Origin: Pratylenchus scribneri
Lineage: Eukaryota > Nematoda > Chromadorea > Rhabditida > Pratylenchidae
Assembly: GCA_030063045.1 (NCBI GenBank)
Contig: JAQSEB010000031.1
Location: forward strand, 1,488,001-1,552,000
Reading direction: 5' to 3'
DNA: 64,000 bases
The notes under the pieces are model-generated. The model made no database searches. It saw only the letters and a program-made list of their open reading frames with translations, and was not told the DNA's origin. Below, piece by piece: positions 30,417 through 42,164 of the stretch (the stretch's first letter is position 1; each line of letters starts with the position of its first letter). The position numbers and the translations under genes are program-made.

Positions 30417-33400
30417 GGCTAATCGGGTACTATGTCAATCTGCCTATCCTACTATTTGCTTTCGTTTTGCCTATTTTCGATTCGCCTATTTTCGTTTCGC
30501 CTATCCCCCTTTTTTATTTCGTTTTGCCTATCCTGCTATTTTCCGTCTTTTTGCCTATAATTTTTGCCTATTTGGTTTTTTTATTAATTCCAACATTGTA
30601 CTAAGCTAATTTAGTGCCAAATAGTCTACCCTGGGGTTTTCGACCATGCCGGATCCGATTCTGGCATCGGATTTTCAAAAATTTTTATTCCAAATATTAT
30701 ATTCAATTAATTAACGCATAATGATTATAATTTTGTAATTTGCAGAGATTTAATAAACAAAACGATGGAAAATCGGGCAATATTATTAAAATGCAAAAAC
30801 AGGCGTCGAAAAATGCAACAACAGCAGGAAGAAGAAATGATTGACGCAGTGAATGTGGACGAAGATTTGGCAGAGGAAATTGAAGAGAATATTGAAGATG
30901 ATGGATTGATCGAATTTGAGCGAATTGGCATGGCATGAAGGTTTGAAAGTAAATTTTTAAATATAAAGTCCACTTAAAAATTCAGGATACAAATATCAGC
31001 GAAATTCAAAAAATAGCAATTCCTGGAGGTGCGGACTGGACCGAAAATGTCGAGCAACAGCAATTGTCACCGAGAAAAATGGCAAAATGAAGGGCAAACG
31101 GAACAAATTCGAACACTTTCATGATCCAGTGCCGGGCGAACAAAATGCAAAAAGAAAGCGGTGCGAATTGAAGGAGCTAATTCAAGCAGAGCCCAGGGCG
31201 AATCCTGGCCAATTGATTGCCAAAGTGAGGGGCACAGTCCACGATGGCACATTCATGGCGATGGGATCAAACAACGCACTACGCATCGTGGTGCATCGGT
31301 AGATTAAATTTAAAAATTGAATAATTTATGAAAATTAATTTTGATTTTTTCAGCGAAAAGGAAAAAAAGTTTGGAAATGCGAACACGGCCAAAATCATGG
31401 AGATGGACTTGCCTCCGACCCTGATCGAAAGAAATGGCCAAAACATTCTGCTCTACGATTCGCGCCTCCATCGAGTACACGATCAGCGGGTCGTCCTTGT
31501 TTTTGCCCATCCAAAGGTTTAAAAATTTAGTTATTTGTAAATTTTTTTTTCAAAATTCAGATGTTGGAAGTGCTCAAGCAAAATGACTGTTGGGCCGTCG
31601 ACGGCACATTCAAAACTTGTCCGCGCAACTTCAAACAGGCTTTCATCATCGGAGCAATGGTGGGGCACAAAGTGATCATCGCAGCACACGCGCTTCTACC
31701 CGGAAAGCAAATACAATTCTACCAAGAAGCCTTCGCGGCAATTTATGAGGAAATACAGCCAATGCAACCGACAAAGAGTTAATTTATTAAAAAACGATTA
31801 ATTTTAATTAATTTTTTTTAGTTATTTCCGATTTTGAAAAGGCAATTTTGACGGCGGCGCAAAAAGTATTCCCTGATGAACTGCGATGCAGTGGATGCTT
31901 CTTTCACTTTAGCCAGGCGCTTTACCGCCAATGGCGAAAGCTGCAATTGGACAAGCTGCAGAACAACGAAGCCGGAATGACTTTCAGGTTTATTTTTTTA
32001 ATTGTATTTTAATTCTAAAAATATTTATTAAGGCGACTTCAAAGTCTGGCTTTGATTCCCATCCAACATGTGCACCGGGCCTTCGGAATCATCCGCGATA
32101 TGGCACCAAAAGAGGGACAAATGGACAAATTCTTGGCCTATTTCGAGCGCACATACATGGGGCCGGCACCGAATGAATTGTCTCCAATTTTTCCATGTAA
32201 AATTTTTAATATTATTCAAAAAAATTAAATTAAATTTAGTGAATAATCGCAACAATCAAATCGATCAGCCAATGAATTCCACGGCATTGAGCCTCAATCC
32301 TCCACCACCGCGACGCATTGTTGTTGGGGCCGTTACTCGAGGGCATCCAATTCATCCGCCGGCATTTTGGAACATCCACAAAGAGGCCATCGAAGCATCG
32401 CCAAGGACCAATAATGCAATGGAGTCGTCTCATTGCCACTTTTCGGTTAGTTTAATAGAATTAAATTTATTTATGATACAAAAAATTCAGAAAAATCTGG
32501 GCTGTCATCCATCCATGTCGGACTATTTGATGGCATTTTGGGACAATTTCGACAAACAATTGGACAACAATCGATCAACAAAATTGATGCCAGCAACAAA
32601 CGCAAACCGCAAGCCCAGATACGTCAATCGTGAGGCAGCGGTGCAGAAAACACTCAAGGAGGCCCAAAAAAAAGATGAAAGCCATCAACGAAAGTATGCC
32701 ATCAGAATGGAAGATGTACAGGAAGAACTCCAAAAAGCCGGATATGGAAATCAGCAGGCCATCATTGGGACATTGGATCGGTTGGCACATCACCTTGGCT
32801 ATTATTTCGCCGGACTTCGAATTGATGTGGAGAAAATTGGCGATGAAGAATCAACGAATGAAGATGATGAAAGCGATGAAGCAATTGATGAAAATGAAGA
32901 AGAATATGAAGAATATAATGAAAATGATGATCCCACAGACGATTTTATTCGTGATATCAAACGCCCAATTCTCCGCTCCCCCACTCCTACTATCGATTTG
33001 AATACTATGCCTTCCACTTCATCTCAATCCCAACCAATTTATTAATTATTTGCATTCCATCGGTTATTTTCTTCAATTTTGATCTATTCAATAATTATTC
33101 CATTTGATAAATTCCACCGGTTTTTTCTACATTTTTTGATGAGCTATCCAACAATTATTTCCTCCATTTTTTGATTATTCCACATCATATTTCCTGCATT
33201 TTTTTCCAGATTACACATTTTCTTTTATTTTGGAATAAATTTTGCCAAAAAATTTTATTATTAGAGTAATTAAATAGGCTGGAATGCTTTTTCCTTCCTT
33301 GGAATTGAATGTTGATATTTTCGGCATTAATGTGCCATTTTCCACCAAAGTGTCGTCAATTGGATTGAAATATCATAAAATCAAATTCAGCATGTTCAAA

Positions 33401-33684
33401 AACCTATATGACAGGGAAATGCCAGCAAAATTTGGCCCGGAATGTCGAAACAAATGAAAATAAGCCAAATAGGCAAAATGAAATAAAATAGGGGGATAGG
33501 CTTTTTGAAAATAGGCAAAAAAACGGAAAATAGCAGGATAGGCAAAACGAAATAAAATAGGGGGATAGGCGAAACGAAAATAGGCGAATCGAAAATAGGC
33601 AAAACGAAAAATAGGCAAAACGAAATAAAATAGGAGGATATGCAAAACGAAAGATAGGCAGATTGAAAAGTCACCGGCTAATCG
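30417..33684. mobile_element. Complete Mutator-like element (MULE), element 30426-33675
   Basis: The ends GGTACTATGTCAATCTGCC and GGCAGATTGAAAAGTCACC form a terminal inverted repeat. They are flanked by the 9-bp target duplication GGCTAATCG at 30417-30425 and 33676-33684, as expected for MULEs (8-11 bp). Inside each end lie about 150-200 bp of subterminal repeats built from TTTCGTTTTGCCTAT-type units. The interior encodes a FLYWCH/MULE transposase. The 3,250-bp length, the target duplication and the largely open frames suggest a fairly recent insertion. Confidence 0.9.
30765..33045 (+). CDS. MULE transposase with N-terminal FLYWCH zinc finger
   Basis: The FLYWCH finger reads YKYQRNSKNSNSWRCGLDRK, CRATAI, then KFEHFHDP (Cys2His2). 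A spacer follows, then the MULE DDE core. This core has CWAVDGTFKTCP (first Asp), VISDFEKAILTA (second Asp), CSGCFFHFSQALYRQW, YFERTYMG (candidate Glu), RTNNAMESSHCHF and GCHPSMSDYLMAFW. The tail is acidic and ends TSSQSQPIY. Introns are short and in phase, for example after HR near 31298 and after AHPK near 31518. The first stretch from ATG 30765 (MENRAILLKCKNRRRK, acidic) reaches a TGA near 30937 before the FLYWCH exon, and I found no donor joining them in phase. The N-terminus may be broken or mis-modelled. Confidence 0.85.
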
Positions 33685-33956
33685 GGCTTCGGCTTCGGGT
33701 TTGGGTTTGATGACAATTTATCTCAAAAAAGCAGACACTCTGACAAACAATTTGATTGACGTTTCCTAAAATTTTTTACGTTGCATTAAGAGAAGGTCCA
33801 AGAAGACCGACCCAACGCCCAACCCATTTACTTCCATTCCAAATTTCATCCATTATTCGATAAAAATTTGGTATAAAATTTTGGAATTTTTATTGAATTA
33901 TTCGACTGATTTATATCCATTTTTTACAATTTTCAGGAATTTTTAAAAATTTTAAA
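33685..33956. other. Intergenic region between the MULE and DNAJC3
   Basis: AT-rich, with no open frame. It ends with an acceptor-like TTTTCAG near 33937, just before the DNAJC3 start, consistent with trans-splicing. Confidence 0.45.
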
Positions 33957-35935
33957 ATGGGACATTTTTTTGAAGAACAATGGCTTCGTCCCCCTATGGG
34001 TTCTGCCCTTGGTACGCCATTATCAATGGCACATATTTCCTACTTCTCATTCATCATGTTTTGCCTTTATAATTATGGTAATTTTAATAAAATATTAAAG
34101 ATTAATTCCACTAATTTAAGCATTTGGCAAAACCGAAGAAGTTAAAAGAAAAGAAATTGAACGGCTTCTCGAAATGGGGAAGGAACTTCTTTCGAAGGGT
34201 CAACTCCAAGATGCACTCCAACATTATCATCAGGCAGTTGAATTGGATCCAAATGACTATCAAATATATTATCGACGAGCAACTGTTCTTTTGGCCAGTG
34301 GAAAAATGAACAATGCTTTGCCAGATTTGGATAAGGTTTTCGGAGAAAATAGACAAAATAAAATTTAAATTATTCATTTTCAGGTTGTTGAGCTGAAGCC
34401 AGATTTCATTTCGGGCAGAATTCAACGTGGCAATATTTTCTTTAAAAAGGGAAAATTGGATGAAGCTTCTGAGGACTTCAATTTTGCTGTAAATTATATC
34501 AAAATTTTAAAATAATTTTTTAAATTTCAGTTAAAACATGACTCTGGAAGTGCAGAAATTCTTGAAAAATTGCAAAAAATTAGACAAATAAAAGATTGGA
34601 TTGAGATGGGCATTTATCATTATGAAAATGGCGATTTTGATTCAGCTGAACAAATGCTAAGCTATGCAATCGAGGTTTGAATTTAAATAAAAGCAATTAA
34701 AAATAAAATTAATTCTTTTAGCATTGCCAATGGGACGCAGATTTGCACAGAAAAAGAGGGAAAATCCGCCTGGCCAGAGGAGATACCCAAAATGCGATTA
34801 CGGATATTAGAGCGGTGGCCAAACTTGTTCCAGATTCAACGGAAGCATATTTGGAAATTAGCCGAATGTATTATGAGGTAAATAAAAAATATTCTACATA
34901 TTTAAATCCTAAAAAAGATTGGTGATGTTCAAAATGCAATGGCCCAAATCAGAGAATGCCTTCATTTGAATCCGGAACACAAAGAATGTTTTCCATTTTA
35001 TAAGAGAATGAAAAAATTGCTGAAATTGGCACAAGAATTGGAGAAGGCAATGGCAGCAGAAAAATGGATGGAATGTTTGGAAAAGGCCAATTCAATCCTC
35101 AAATTCGAAAGGGACGTTGACCGAATTCAATTGGACACTTACAAACAAACATGCAAATGCAATTTAAAAGTAATTTTATTTTATAAATAATAATAAAAAA
35201 AAATAAATTAATTTAAGCTTGGTCATGTGGCCGAAGCAATCCAAGAATGTACGGAAGTGTTGAAACATTTGGATGAAAATGATTTGGAAGTTTTGTTGAA
35301 TCGAGGTGAAGCCTTCCTCCTCAATGAACAATATGACAATGGTAAAATAAATTAATATAAAAATAAATAATTAATTAATATTTGTGTAGCAATTGAGGAC
35401 TTTCAAAAAGCAGTAAATGCACATGAGGACTCGAAACAAGCAAAGGAGGCATTGAATCGGGCACATAAATTGGCAAAAATGGCAAAGAAGAAAGATTATT
35501 ACAAAATTTTGGGAGTTCGGAGGAATGCGGACAAAAGGCAAATAATGAAGGCTTACAGGAAATTGGCGCAGCAATGGCATCCGGACAATTTCCAAAATGA
35601 GGCAGAGAAACAACGGGCACAAGAGAAAGTTGGAATTTTATTTCATTTTACAAAAATAAATTGGCATAATTTAAGTTCATTGACATTGCCAGTGCCAAAG
35701 ATGTGCTCACTGACCCAGAGAAGAGGAGAAGGTTTAAAATGAATTTTGGTAAATTTAATTAATTTATTTCAGGTTCGACGCTGGCGAAGATCCATTGGAC
35801 CCGCAGGGCGGTCATGGCGGAAATCCATTCCATCAATGGCATCACCAGGGAGGCGGCTTCAATCCATTCGGCGAGGGCTTTAACCCATTTGGCGACAATG
35901 ATGGATCATACAGCTTTAAATTCAATTTTGGTTAA
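33957..35935 (+). CDS. DNAJC3: DNAJC3 / p58IPK, ER-lumen TPR and J-domain co-chaperone
   Basis: This is a co-chaperone of BiP in the ER lumen that also restrains PERK-type kinases. The first exon encodes [20 protein letters not shown], then a hydrophobic [14 protein letters not shown], probably a signal sequence. TPR repeats run through most of the protein: [105 protein letters not shown] and [20 protein letters not shown]. The J domain follows: [20 protein letters not shown] and [12 protein letters not shown] with HPD. A Gly/Phe/His-rich tail ([20 protein letters not shown]) ends KFNFG. The homologue in C. elegans is dnj-7. MIC10 starts 290 bp downstream. Confidence 0.94.
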
Positions 35936-36225
35936 AACAAAAAATGTGCAAATACAAATGTGCCTCTGACTGATATTTCATCTTCCCTTGTTTTTGTTGT
36001 TTTCATCCCCCACCCATCCTCCAATTCTTCACCAAATGTTATATATTTTACGGTTCTCCATCTCCATGATTTAATTTTCTCTTCCTTCTATTCAGCACAT
36101 AAATTTCGATAAATTTTATTATTAAATATTTTTTACAAAAATTTGGATTTTGCAATCTTAAATATATTTTAATAAACTTTTCAGATTAAATTTATATTTT
36201 TTTTTATAAAAGAAACAACTTAAAA

Positions 36226-36566
36226 ATGAGTCAAACGCCTTCTGAAGATGTGTTGGGCCGAAAAATTGACCGATGTTTGGCCGATTCATTCGTCAAAACG
36301 TTCACTGGATTCGCAATTGGCACATTGGCATCTGTGGCCATTTTCAAGATGAAAAGGACTTGGCCAATTACAATGGGCACCGGAATAGGTTAATTTGAAT
36401 AGATTTATTCATTTTTGAATATTAATTTTAAGGAATTGGAATGGGCTGGAGCAACACAAAACATGAATTACAAAAACCGTATCGACTTGAAGGGAAGAAG
36501 GTCAGAATTGCCGAAGCCAGCGGAAAACCTTCCTATCAAATTGTTGTTCAAGAAAGATGCCAGTAA
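36226..36566 (+). CDS. MICOS10: MICOS complex subunit MIC10
   Basis: This is the inner-membrane protein of mitochondrial crista junctions. Two exons, 36226-36388 and 36433-36566, join in phase to give 98 residues. Two hydrophobic segments carry the family's glycine motifs: GFAIGTLASVAIF, then a positively charged KMKRTW loop, then GTGIGIGMGWSNTKHELQKP. The glycine-rich GxGxGxG motif drives MIC10 oligomerisation. An acceptor-like TTTTCAG about 40 bp upstream suggests trans-splicing, perhaps downstream of DNAJC3 in an operon. Confidence 0.93.
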
Positions 36567-36703
36567 AAGAATATAAATGGACATTTATTGCTTTGTTAAA
36601 CACACATTTATTTTGAGATTATACACAAATAAATTGAGCATAAAGATGAATAGGACTAAAAATTTGTTTTTGTAAATGAATAAAATCAACGGGAAAAATT
36701 AAT

Positions 36704-37886
36704 TCAGTTGAGAAAAAGTTCAGAATATTTTGAGACTAGAAATGTTTGATGAAATGTTTTGCCAGTTGGGAATTCACTATTTTCACTCTCCTTTATTCTT
36801 CCATTTTCCACATAAATTGTCCGTAATTCGTCGGTGTGACTGTCCAAAAGTTTCAAACTAAATTTTGGTGTTTTTCCATAAATCCAATCTTCACTTTTTA
36901 ATAAAGCCAATGTTTCATCAATTCCTAAATTTGGAATTTATTACAATCAAAATTAGTTTGAAATTACCCGAATAATTTTGTTTTGAGCCATTCCATTCGA
37001 ATATTTCATTTTGGATATAATTTGATGAAAATGATTTGAGCACACTTTTTTCAACAATTTCCATCAATTCATCCAAAGATTGATAACCGGATGCCAATTT
37101 TTGTGAAATGCATCCCACCGAATTGGCCCGAACACTCCTCGTTGCCGTCGTTTCTATTTTCTCCTATAAAATTCAATTTTGGTTAAATTTAAATTCAATT
37201 TAAAACCTTCAACGGCGATTGCAGTGAATATCGCAATTTTTCGAGGTTTGCTCCAACCAAAAGTGTAAAATGATGATAAGCTCGCCCATGGGATATTCTG
37301 GCCGCCGTCCCAGAAATTTTTATGCCGCCGGGTTCAAACACCAAATCATCCCGTGAATTTGCAACAATTTTTGATGGATTTAAAAATTGTAAATCCGAAT
37401 TTAATTGGAGGGCCAAATTTTGTAAATTCAATTTCCTCGAATGTTTTTCATGGGATGTGAGAATACTGACATTTAAATTGCCTTTAAATTAATTAAATGA
37501 GTCAATTTTATATGGAAATGTTTACCCAAATCATGGTAAACTGCTCCTCCACCGCTAAATCTACGCGCAATTCGAATTCCCTTCTCTTGGCAATAACAAA
37601 TATTTGCTTCAATCCACGGATTTTGGTATCTTCCAATCACCACTGCTGGCTTATTCCTATAAAATATTATTTTTGTAAAAATATTCAAATTAAAAAACCT
37701 CCAAATAATCAATGCATCTCCGTCCTTTGAAATATTTTGATTCCGAAAAATCCATTCTTCCATAGCCAAATTTTCAAATATGCATTGTGAATTGGATTTA
37801 AATATTTTCAATGTTTTTTCTATTTGATTCCCCGCTTTTCGATTAACAAATATTTCTCTAGAAATGGCATTTTTCAATATATTCAT
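36704..37886 (-). CDS. LIPT1: Lipoyltransferase 1 (LIPT1-like)
   Basis: This mitochondrial enzyme moves lipoyl groups onto 2-oxoacid dehydrogenase E2 subunits. The BPL/LPL catalytic domain is clear: FENLAMEEWIF, then ALIIWR, NKPAVVIGRYQNPWIEAN, and the hallmark RRFSGGGAVYHDLGN. Next come FEPGGIKISGTAARISHGRA with YHHFTLLVGANLEKL, and the C-terminal part ARTSVGCISQ-like. The N-terminus MNILKNAISREIFVNRK is basic and compatible with mitochondrial import. Start: ATG at 37886 after acceptor-like TTTCCAG. It begins about 170 bp after VTA1 on the same strand, so it is probably the last cistron of MPP-alpha/VTA1/LIPT1. BCKDH E1-alpha elsewhere in this window belongs to a lipoate-dependent complex. 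Confidence 0.92.
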
Positions 37887-38058
37887 GACCCAAATAAAGC
37901 TGGAAATTAATGGAGGAATATAAAAAAAATGGCTTTTAAATTTATTTATTAATAATTGTAAATATATTTTAATGAATATTTTGAGAACATTTACAAAAGA
38001 ATATTTTATTCAATTCGTCCGAAAATAAGAATATTTCATTGATTTTTGTGTTTGTCCA

Positions 38059-39349
38059 TTAAGGGTTTGATTGTTTTTGTAATACTCCAATTGCCTTCTG
38101 CAAATAATCAATCGCCGTCTTCGGATCTTCATAGTCCAATGCGCTTGAGGCAAATTTTGTGTATTTTTTGGCCTCTAAATAATCCTCCAATTTGAGATTT
38201 TGAGCTGAATAAATGAATTAAAATAAAAATATATTCTTTTAATTAACCTGGTTGAGGCGACACTTGCGAATGCGAAGATATTGGTTTCGTCGTTGGTTCC
38301 ATCGGTTGTTGAGGATATTGTCCGGACACTCTCGGTTTTGCTGCCGGTTGTTGTTGAATTGGAGGAGGCGGGCGAAAAGGCGATTCTTGGAGTCCAGGTT
38401 TTGGTCCATTAAAAATGTTTGATTGTTGGCCAATGTTCGGATAAGTCCCACTTCCATCATAATTTGCGCCAAAATTCTGTGGATTATAGCCAAATTCCTA
38501 AAATATTTATATTAAAAATGGTTTTGAAAATGTAAAAACGTGCATTTCTGAATGAATTCGCTGGTTGGATTGCCGTTGGACCATTAATTGAGGCGTTCAA
38601 TGCATTCAATTCAGCACTTAATTCGTCGTTAATTTCCGCAGCAATGTCACCAACCCGACCAGAAAATGCATTTGGTTGTTGTGGAATATCTTCTTGTTTG
38701 GATTGTTGATTGCTTGGCGAAGGTTGTTCTCCTCTTTTCAAACAGCCAAAAATGTGTGTTGCCCGCCATTTTGCAAATTTTTGAGCCGACTAAATAAAAA
38801 TCAATTATAAAAAATCCTAAATAATTTAAACCTGAATATTCTCATCCAAACCACCGAACATGGTTAAAACATCAAAAAGATAGCCACAAGTATAAAATGC
38901 TTTAACCATTTTTTGGTTATATTGTTCCAAATCATCTTGCGATTTTGCATATTGGAAAAGTTTTTGTGCTTGATCTTCGATATGGGATTGGGCCACCAAA
39001 TTTTGTGTTATATTGTCGTCATCTTTGTGTGTTTTCTTTACCTAATAAATTCATTTATTATTTTAACATTGTTTAATTGACAAACCTGCTCGAGAATATC
39101 GACCAACGTAATTAGAAATTGCTTTGCTTCCGGCGAATTACTGTCTATTTTCATGGCATCATCCACGGCCTTAAAAAGACCTAAATATCGCAAATTAAAA
39201 GTGAATCGATGCCATTAATAAATAAACTTACACCAATAATAAATGACAATGTCCCGACCGGCGTATTCATTGGCAATCTTCACAAAATGGGCTACGGATT
39301 TTAAATTCTGTGGAATCGTTGGAAGCGGCACCGTTGGCAAAGTTGACAT
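38059..39349 (-). CDS. VTA1: VTA1, ESCRT-III/VPS4 regulator
   Basis: This is a cytosolic activator of the VPS4 ATPase in multivesicular body sorting. The N-terminal tandem MIT region reads PTIPQNLKSVAHFVKIANEY, RDIVIYYWC, FKAVDDAMKIDSNSPEAKQF and DILEQVKKTHKDDDNITQNL. It continues with KLFQYAKSQDDLEQYNQKMV and ATHIFGCLKRGEQP. A Pro/Gln-rich linker follows. The C-terminal VPS4-binding (VSL) helices are KLEDYLEAKKYTKFASSALD and YEDPKTAIDYLQKAIGVLQK. The ATG at 39349 lies shortly after acceptor-like ATTTTCCAG. The gene starts about 195 bp after the MPP-alpha stop on the same strand. Confidence 0.94.
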
Positions 39350-39543
39350 TTTTAATATTTTCTCTGGAAAATTAAAACTTTGGATAGGATGAATCACGAT
39401 TTAAATTAATCAATTTCAAAATAAATATTTACGTATCATAATCAATAATCGATAATAGTTTAACAAATATAAATATAATTAAATTATTAATTATCAATTA
39501 AACAATTTATTTATTAAATATGTAAAACAAATTTAAAAATTGA

Positions 39544-41462
39544 TTAAATAAATGTTTTCAATTCTTCATAAGTGGGAACATCTTTCAAATCGCCGTAGCC
39601 GACAAAGGAAAGTCTACTCTCCAACATATTATGGGCTATCCGAACAATGTCTTCTGCTTTGACTTGATCTGAATAAATGAATCAATTTATTAATATTAAT
39701 TAAAATAAAAATTGGACTAACCTATTTCATTTGCATAATCTTCAGCCGTTTTCCTTTTTCCATGGGCCAGGACTTGCCTTGCCAAATCTTCAAATTGGAC
39801 TGGTCTCATTTCCAAATTCATCAATAATTGTGATTTCAATTGAACTTTGGCCCGTTCCAATTCTTTGTTGCCAACACCACGCCGCAATTCTTGAAATTGT
39901 TTGATAATAATTTCGGCCAATTCACCAATCTTAATAAAATAATTTAAAATTTCTTTTTATTAATTAAAATTCACCAATCTTAATAAAATAATTTAAAATT
40001 TCTTTTTATTAATTAAAATTCACCGATTTTGGATCAGCACTTCCTCGAATGCAAAATAGTCCACAATCAGAATATGAATGATTATAGGCAGTCGCATTGT
40101 AAATCCAATGATGTCTAAAAGAATAAAAAATTAATAAAATTGGGTTAATTCTTACTTATTGAGCACTTCGGTGTAGAGTCTGGTGAACATCCCCTTTCCT
40201 GGTCCACCTGCACTAAAACTGCCTCCACCGCCCATCAAACTTTGCAACACGCAAAATGGCACAAAATCATCATTGCTGGTGCTGACACCCTTCAATTAAT
40301 TTTTAATAAATATTTATGTTTATTCAAACTTGAAATCCAATGACCAAATGAGCCAAATTAGGGAATGGCGTTGGACCAAGTGCCACTTGACTGAGGTCCC
40401 TTTCAATGCGAACATCGCCTCCAGTGTATTGGGCCAATGAGTCGTCAACCGGTGGAAGTTCACCCAAAAGTCTTTCGGGTGAAGTGGCCCATGTGGTTTG
40501 GTTTGGATTGAATAATTCTTTGCCGGCATCCATCAACCATTGCTGATCAACCCCAACACCTTAAAATTATTTGATAATTAAAAATTAAAAATTAAAAAGA
40601 TGAATGAAATAACCAGCGAGCACAATTCTGGATGGCGCATAATATTGGCTGAGATAGCTGAGAATATGTTGAGAATTGACCGAATCCACCGCATCAGAAG
40701 GACAATATCGCGGCAGGCCAACCGTGTTGGTGCGAAATGCTGCTTGATGTATCCAATCGGTCAAAAGTGGTTCACATTCCGGTTGCCTAGCCAATGTTTC
40801 ATTCTCATAACGAATTACATTGCGGCAAAAGTTGAGCTAAAAATTGATTTATTAATTGTTGAATGGTTTTTAAACAAACCTCTTCCTCCAAAATATTTGG
40901 TCGAATAACTGCATCAGCAATAATTTGAAGAACCTCAAAAGCATCCGATGTTCGGCAAGAAGAAGCATAAAGGAAAGTGTCCCTGGTCGATTGACAGTCA
41001 ATCATTGCCCCACATTTGTCCAAAATATCGAAAGTTTTTGCTTTATCCGGGAAAAGTTTGGAAGACTGAACATTTTATAAATTAATTTAATATTTGAAAA
41101 ATTTACCGAAAATGCAATCTTTTCAATGAAATGGGCCGTTCCCGGTGGATAATAAACTTCATATCTTGATCCAGCAGAAATAGCGACTTAATGATTTTCA
41201 AAAATAATTGGATTACAAATATAAAAAAACCTCCTAATGTGCAAAATTGACCATAAACCGGTTGTGAAGCCACCGTTAATCCCGTGTCCAATTTTGAAGT
41301 TAAATGCTGTTGCCAATGTTTACTGAAAATTTGTTGATTATTTACATTTAGTTTAGTAATGCTTCACCTTTTCTGTTGTTGAGATATTTTAATTGAAAAT
41401 TGTCTTTGTAAAATGGTTGCAATTTTGTGTGAAGAAGAGCATTTTAATAAATTTTGAAACAT
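39544..41462 (-). CDS. PMPCA: Mitochondrial processing peptidase subunit alpha
   Basis: This is the substrate-recognising, non-catalytic subunit of the matrix presequence peptidase. The N-terminus [20 protein letters not shown] is a mitochondrial presequence itself. The M16 fold shows [20 protein letters not shown], then [20 protein letters not shown] with IEK in place of the catalytic HxxEH, as usual for alpha. The diagnostic glycine-rich loop [20 protein letters not shown] is present. The C-terminus includes [35 protein letters not shown] and [17 protein letters not shown]. There are several introns, one of them an exact tandem duplicate (39930-40023). It is probably the first cistron of an operon with VTA1 and LIPT1. 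Confidence 0.95.
39921..40024 (-). repeat. Exact 49-bp tandem duplication spanning a complete intron of MPP-alpha
   Basis: The 49-bp segment TTCACCAATCTTAATAAAAT through TTAATTAAAA (plus strand) occurs twice with no differences, at 39921-39969 and 39970-40018, followed by a partial third TTCACC. In transcript sense each copy is a 45-bp intron (GTGAATTTTAATT to TTTTATTAAG) plus ATTG. Splicing from the first donor (40023) to the last acceptor (39930) gives one 94-bp intron and keeps the frame ADPKS/IGELAE. Confidence 0.9.
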
Positions 41463-42164
41463 TCTCTAAAAGAATTATAATTACATCTATATTGTTGATG
41501 TTGAATGAACAAATAAAACTAAGCAGTTTAAAAGAAAGACTGAATGCGGAATTGAATAATTCGGAACGGATTAAGGATGGATGTGGAATGCGGATATGTA
41601 TGGTGAATAATACGGAGCGGTCATTTCGGCACCCAAATGATGACCTACTCCAAAGATCTACATCCAAAAGACTTGAAACCTATTAGATCAACAATAATTT
41701 TTATGTATTGGGTCTAAGTAGGGAATATTAGAGTTCGGGCACTCGGGCTAGATTCAAAAGCTGGCTAATCAAAAATGAATGAAACAGTCTTCGGGGTTGA
41801 ACCCTTTTACCCCCAAATTGGTAAATATCATAATCATCATCAACAGCAGAAGGGAAAATATGAAATTGAAGAAACACAAAAAAATGCACAATAAATTTAT
41901 TAAAACATTTTTATTCACAAAATTATTGTATACAATATAAGCAAAATTGGCACAATTAAGAACATGATGAATGGATATTGGGAGGGAAAAACAATATCGG
42001 GAAAATACAATTAAGCAAAAATTGGCACAATAAGAACATGATGAATGGATAATGGGGGACAAAACAATACAAACAATGGGGAATGGAGGGAAATATCACA
42101 CAATATTCACATCAACAATGATCCATAGCACGGGACATCTTCTTGCATCCACACACGTTCTGCA
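41463..42164. other. Intergenic region between MPP-alpha and the MSP-domain gene
   Basis: No gene is supported. The acceptor-like CTTTTAG just before the MPP-alpha ATG lies here. A direct repeat of about 45 bp (AAGCAAAATTGGCACAATTAAG, GAACATGATGAATGGAT) occurs near 41940-41975 and 42013-42050. Confidence 0.45.

Noticed and set aside
30368..30604. Hydrophobic open frame (FLPIFDSPIFVSPI...) resembling a membrane protein
   Set aside because: It is a translation of the MULE terminal repeats, and the same pseudo-protein appears at all four element ends.
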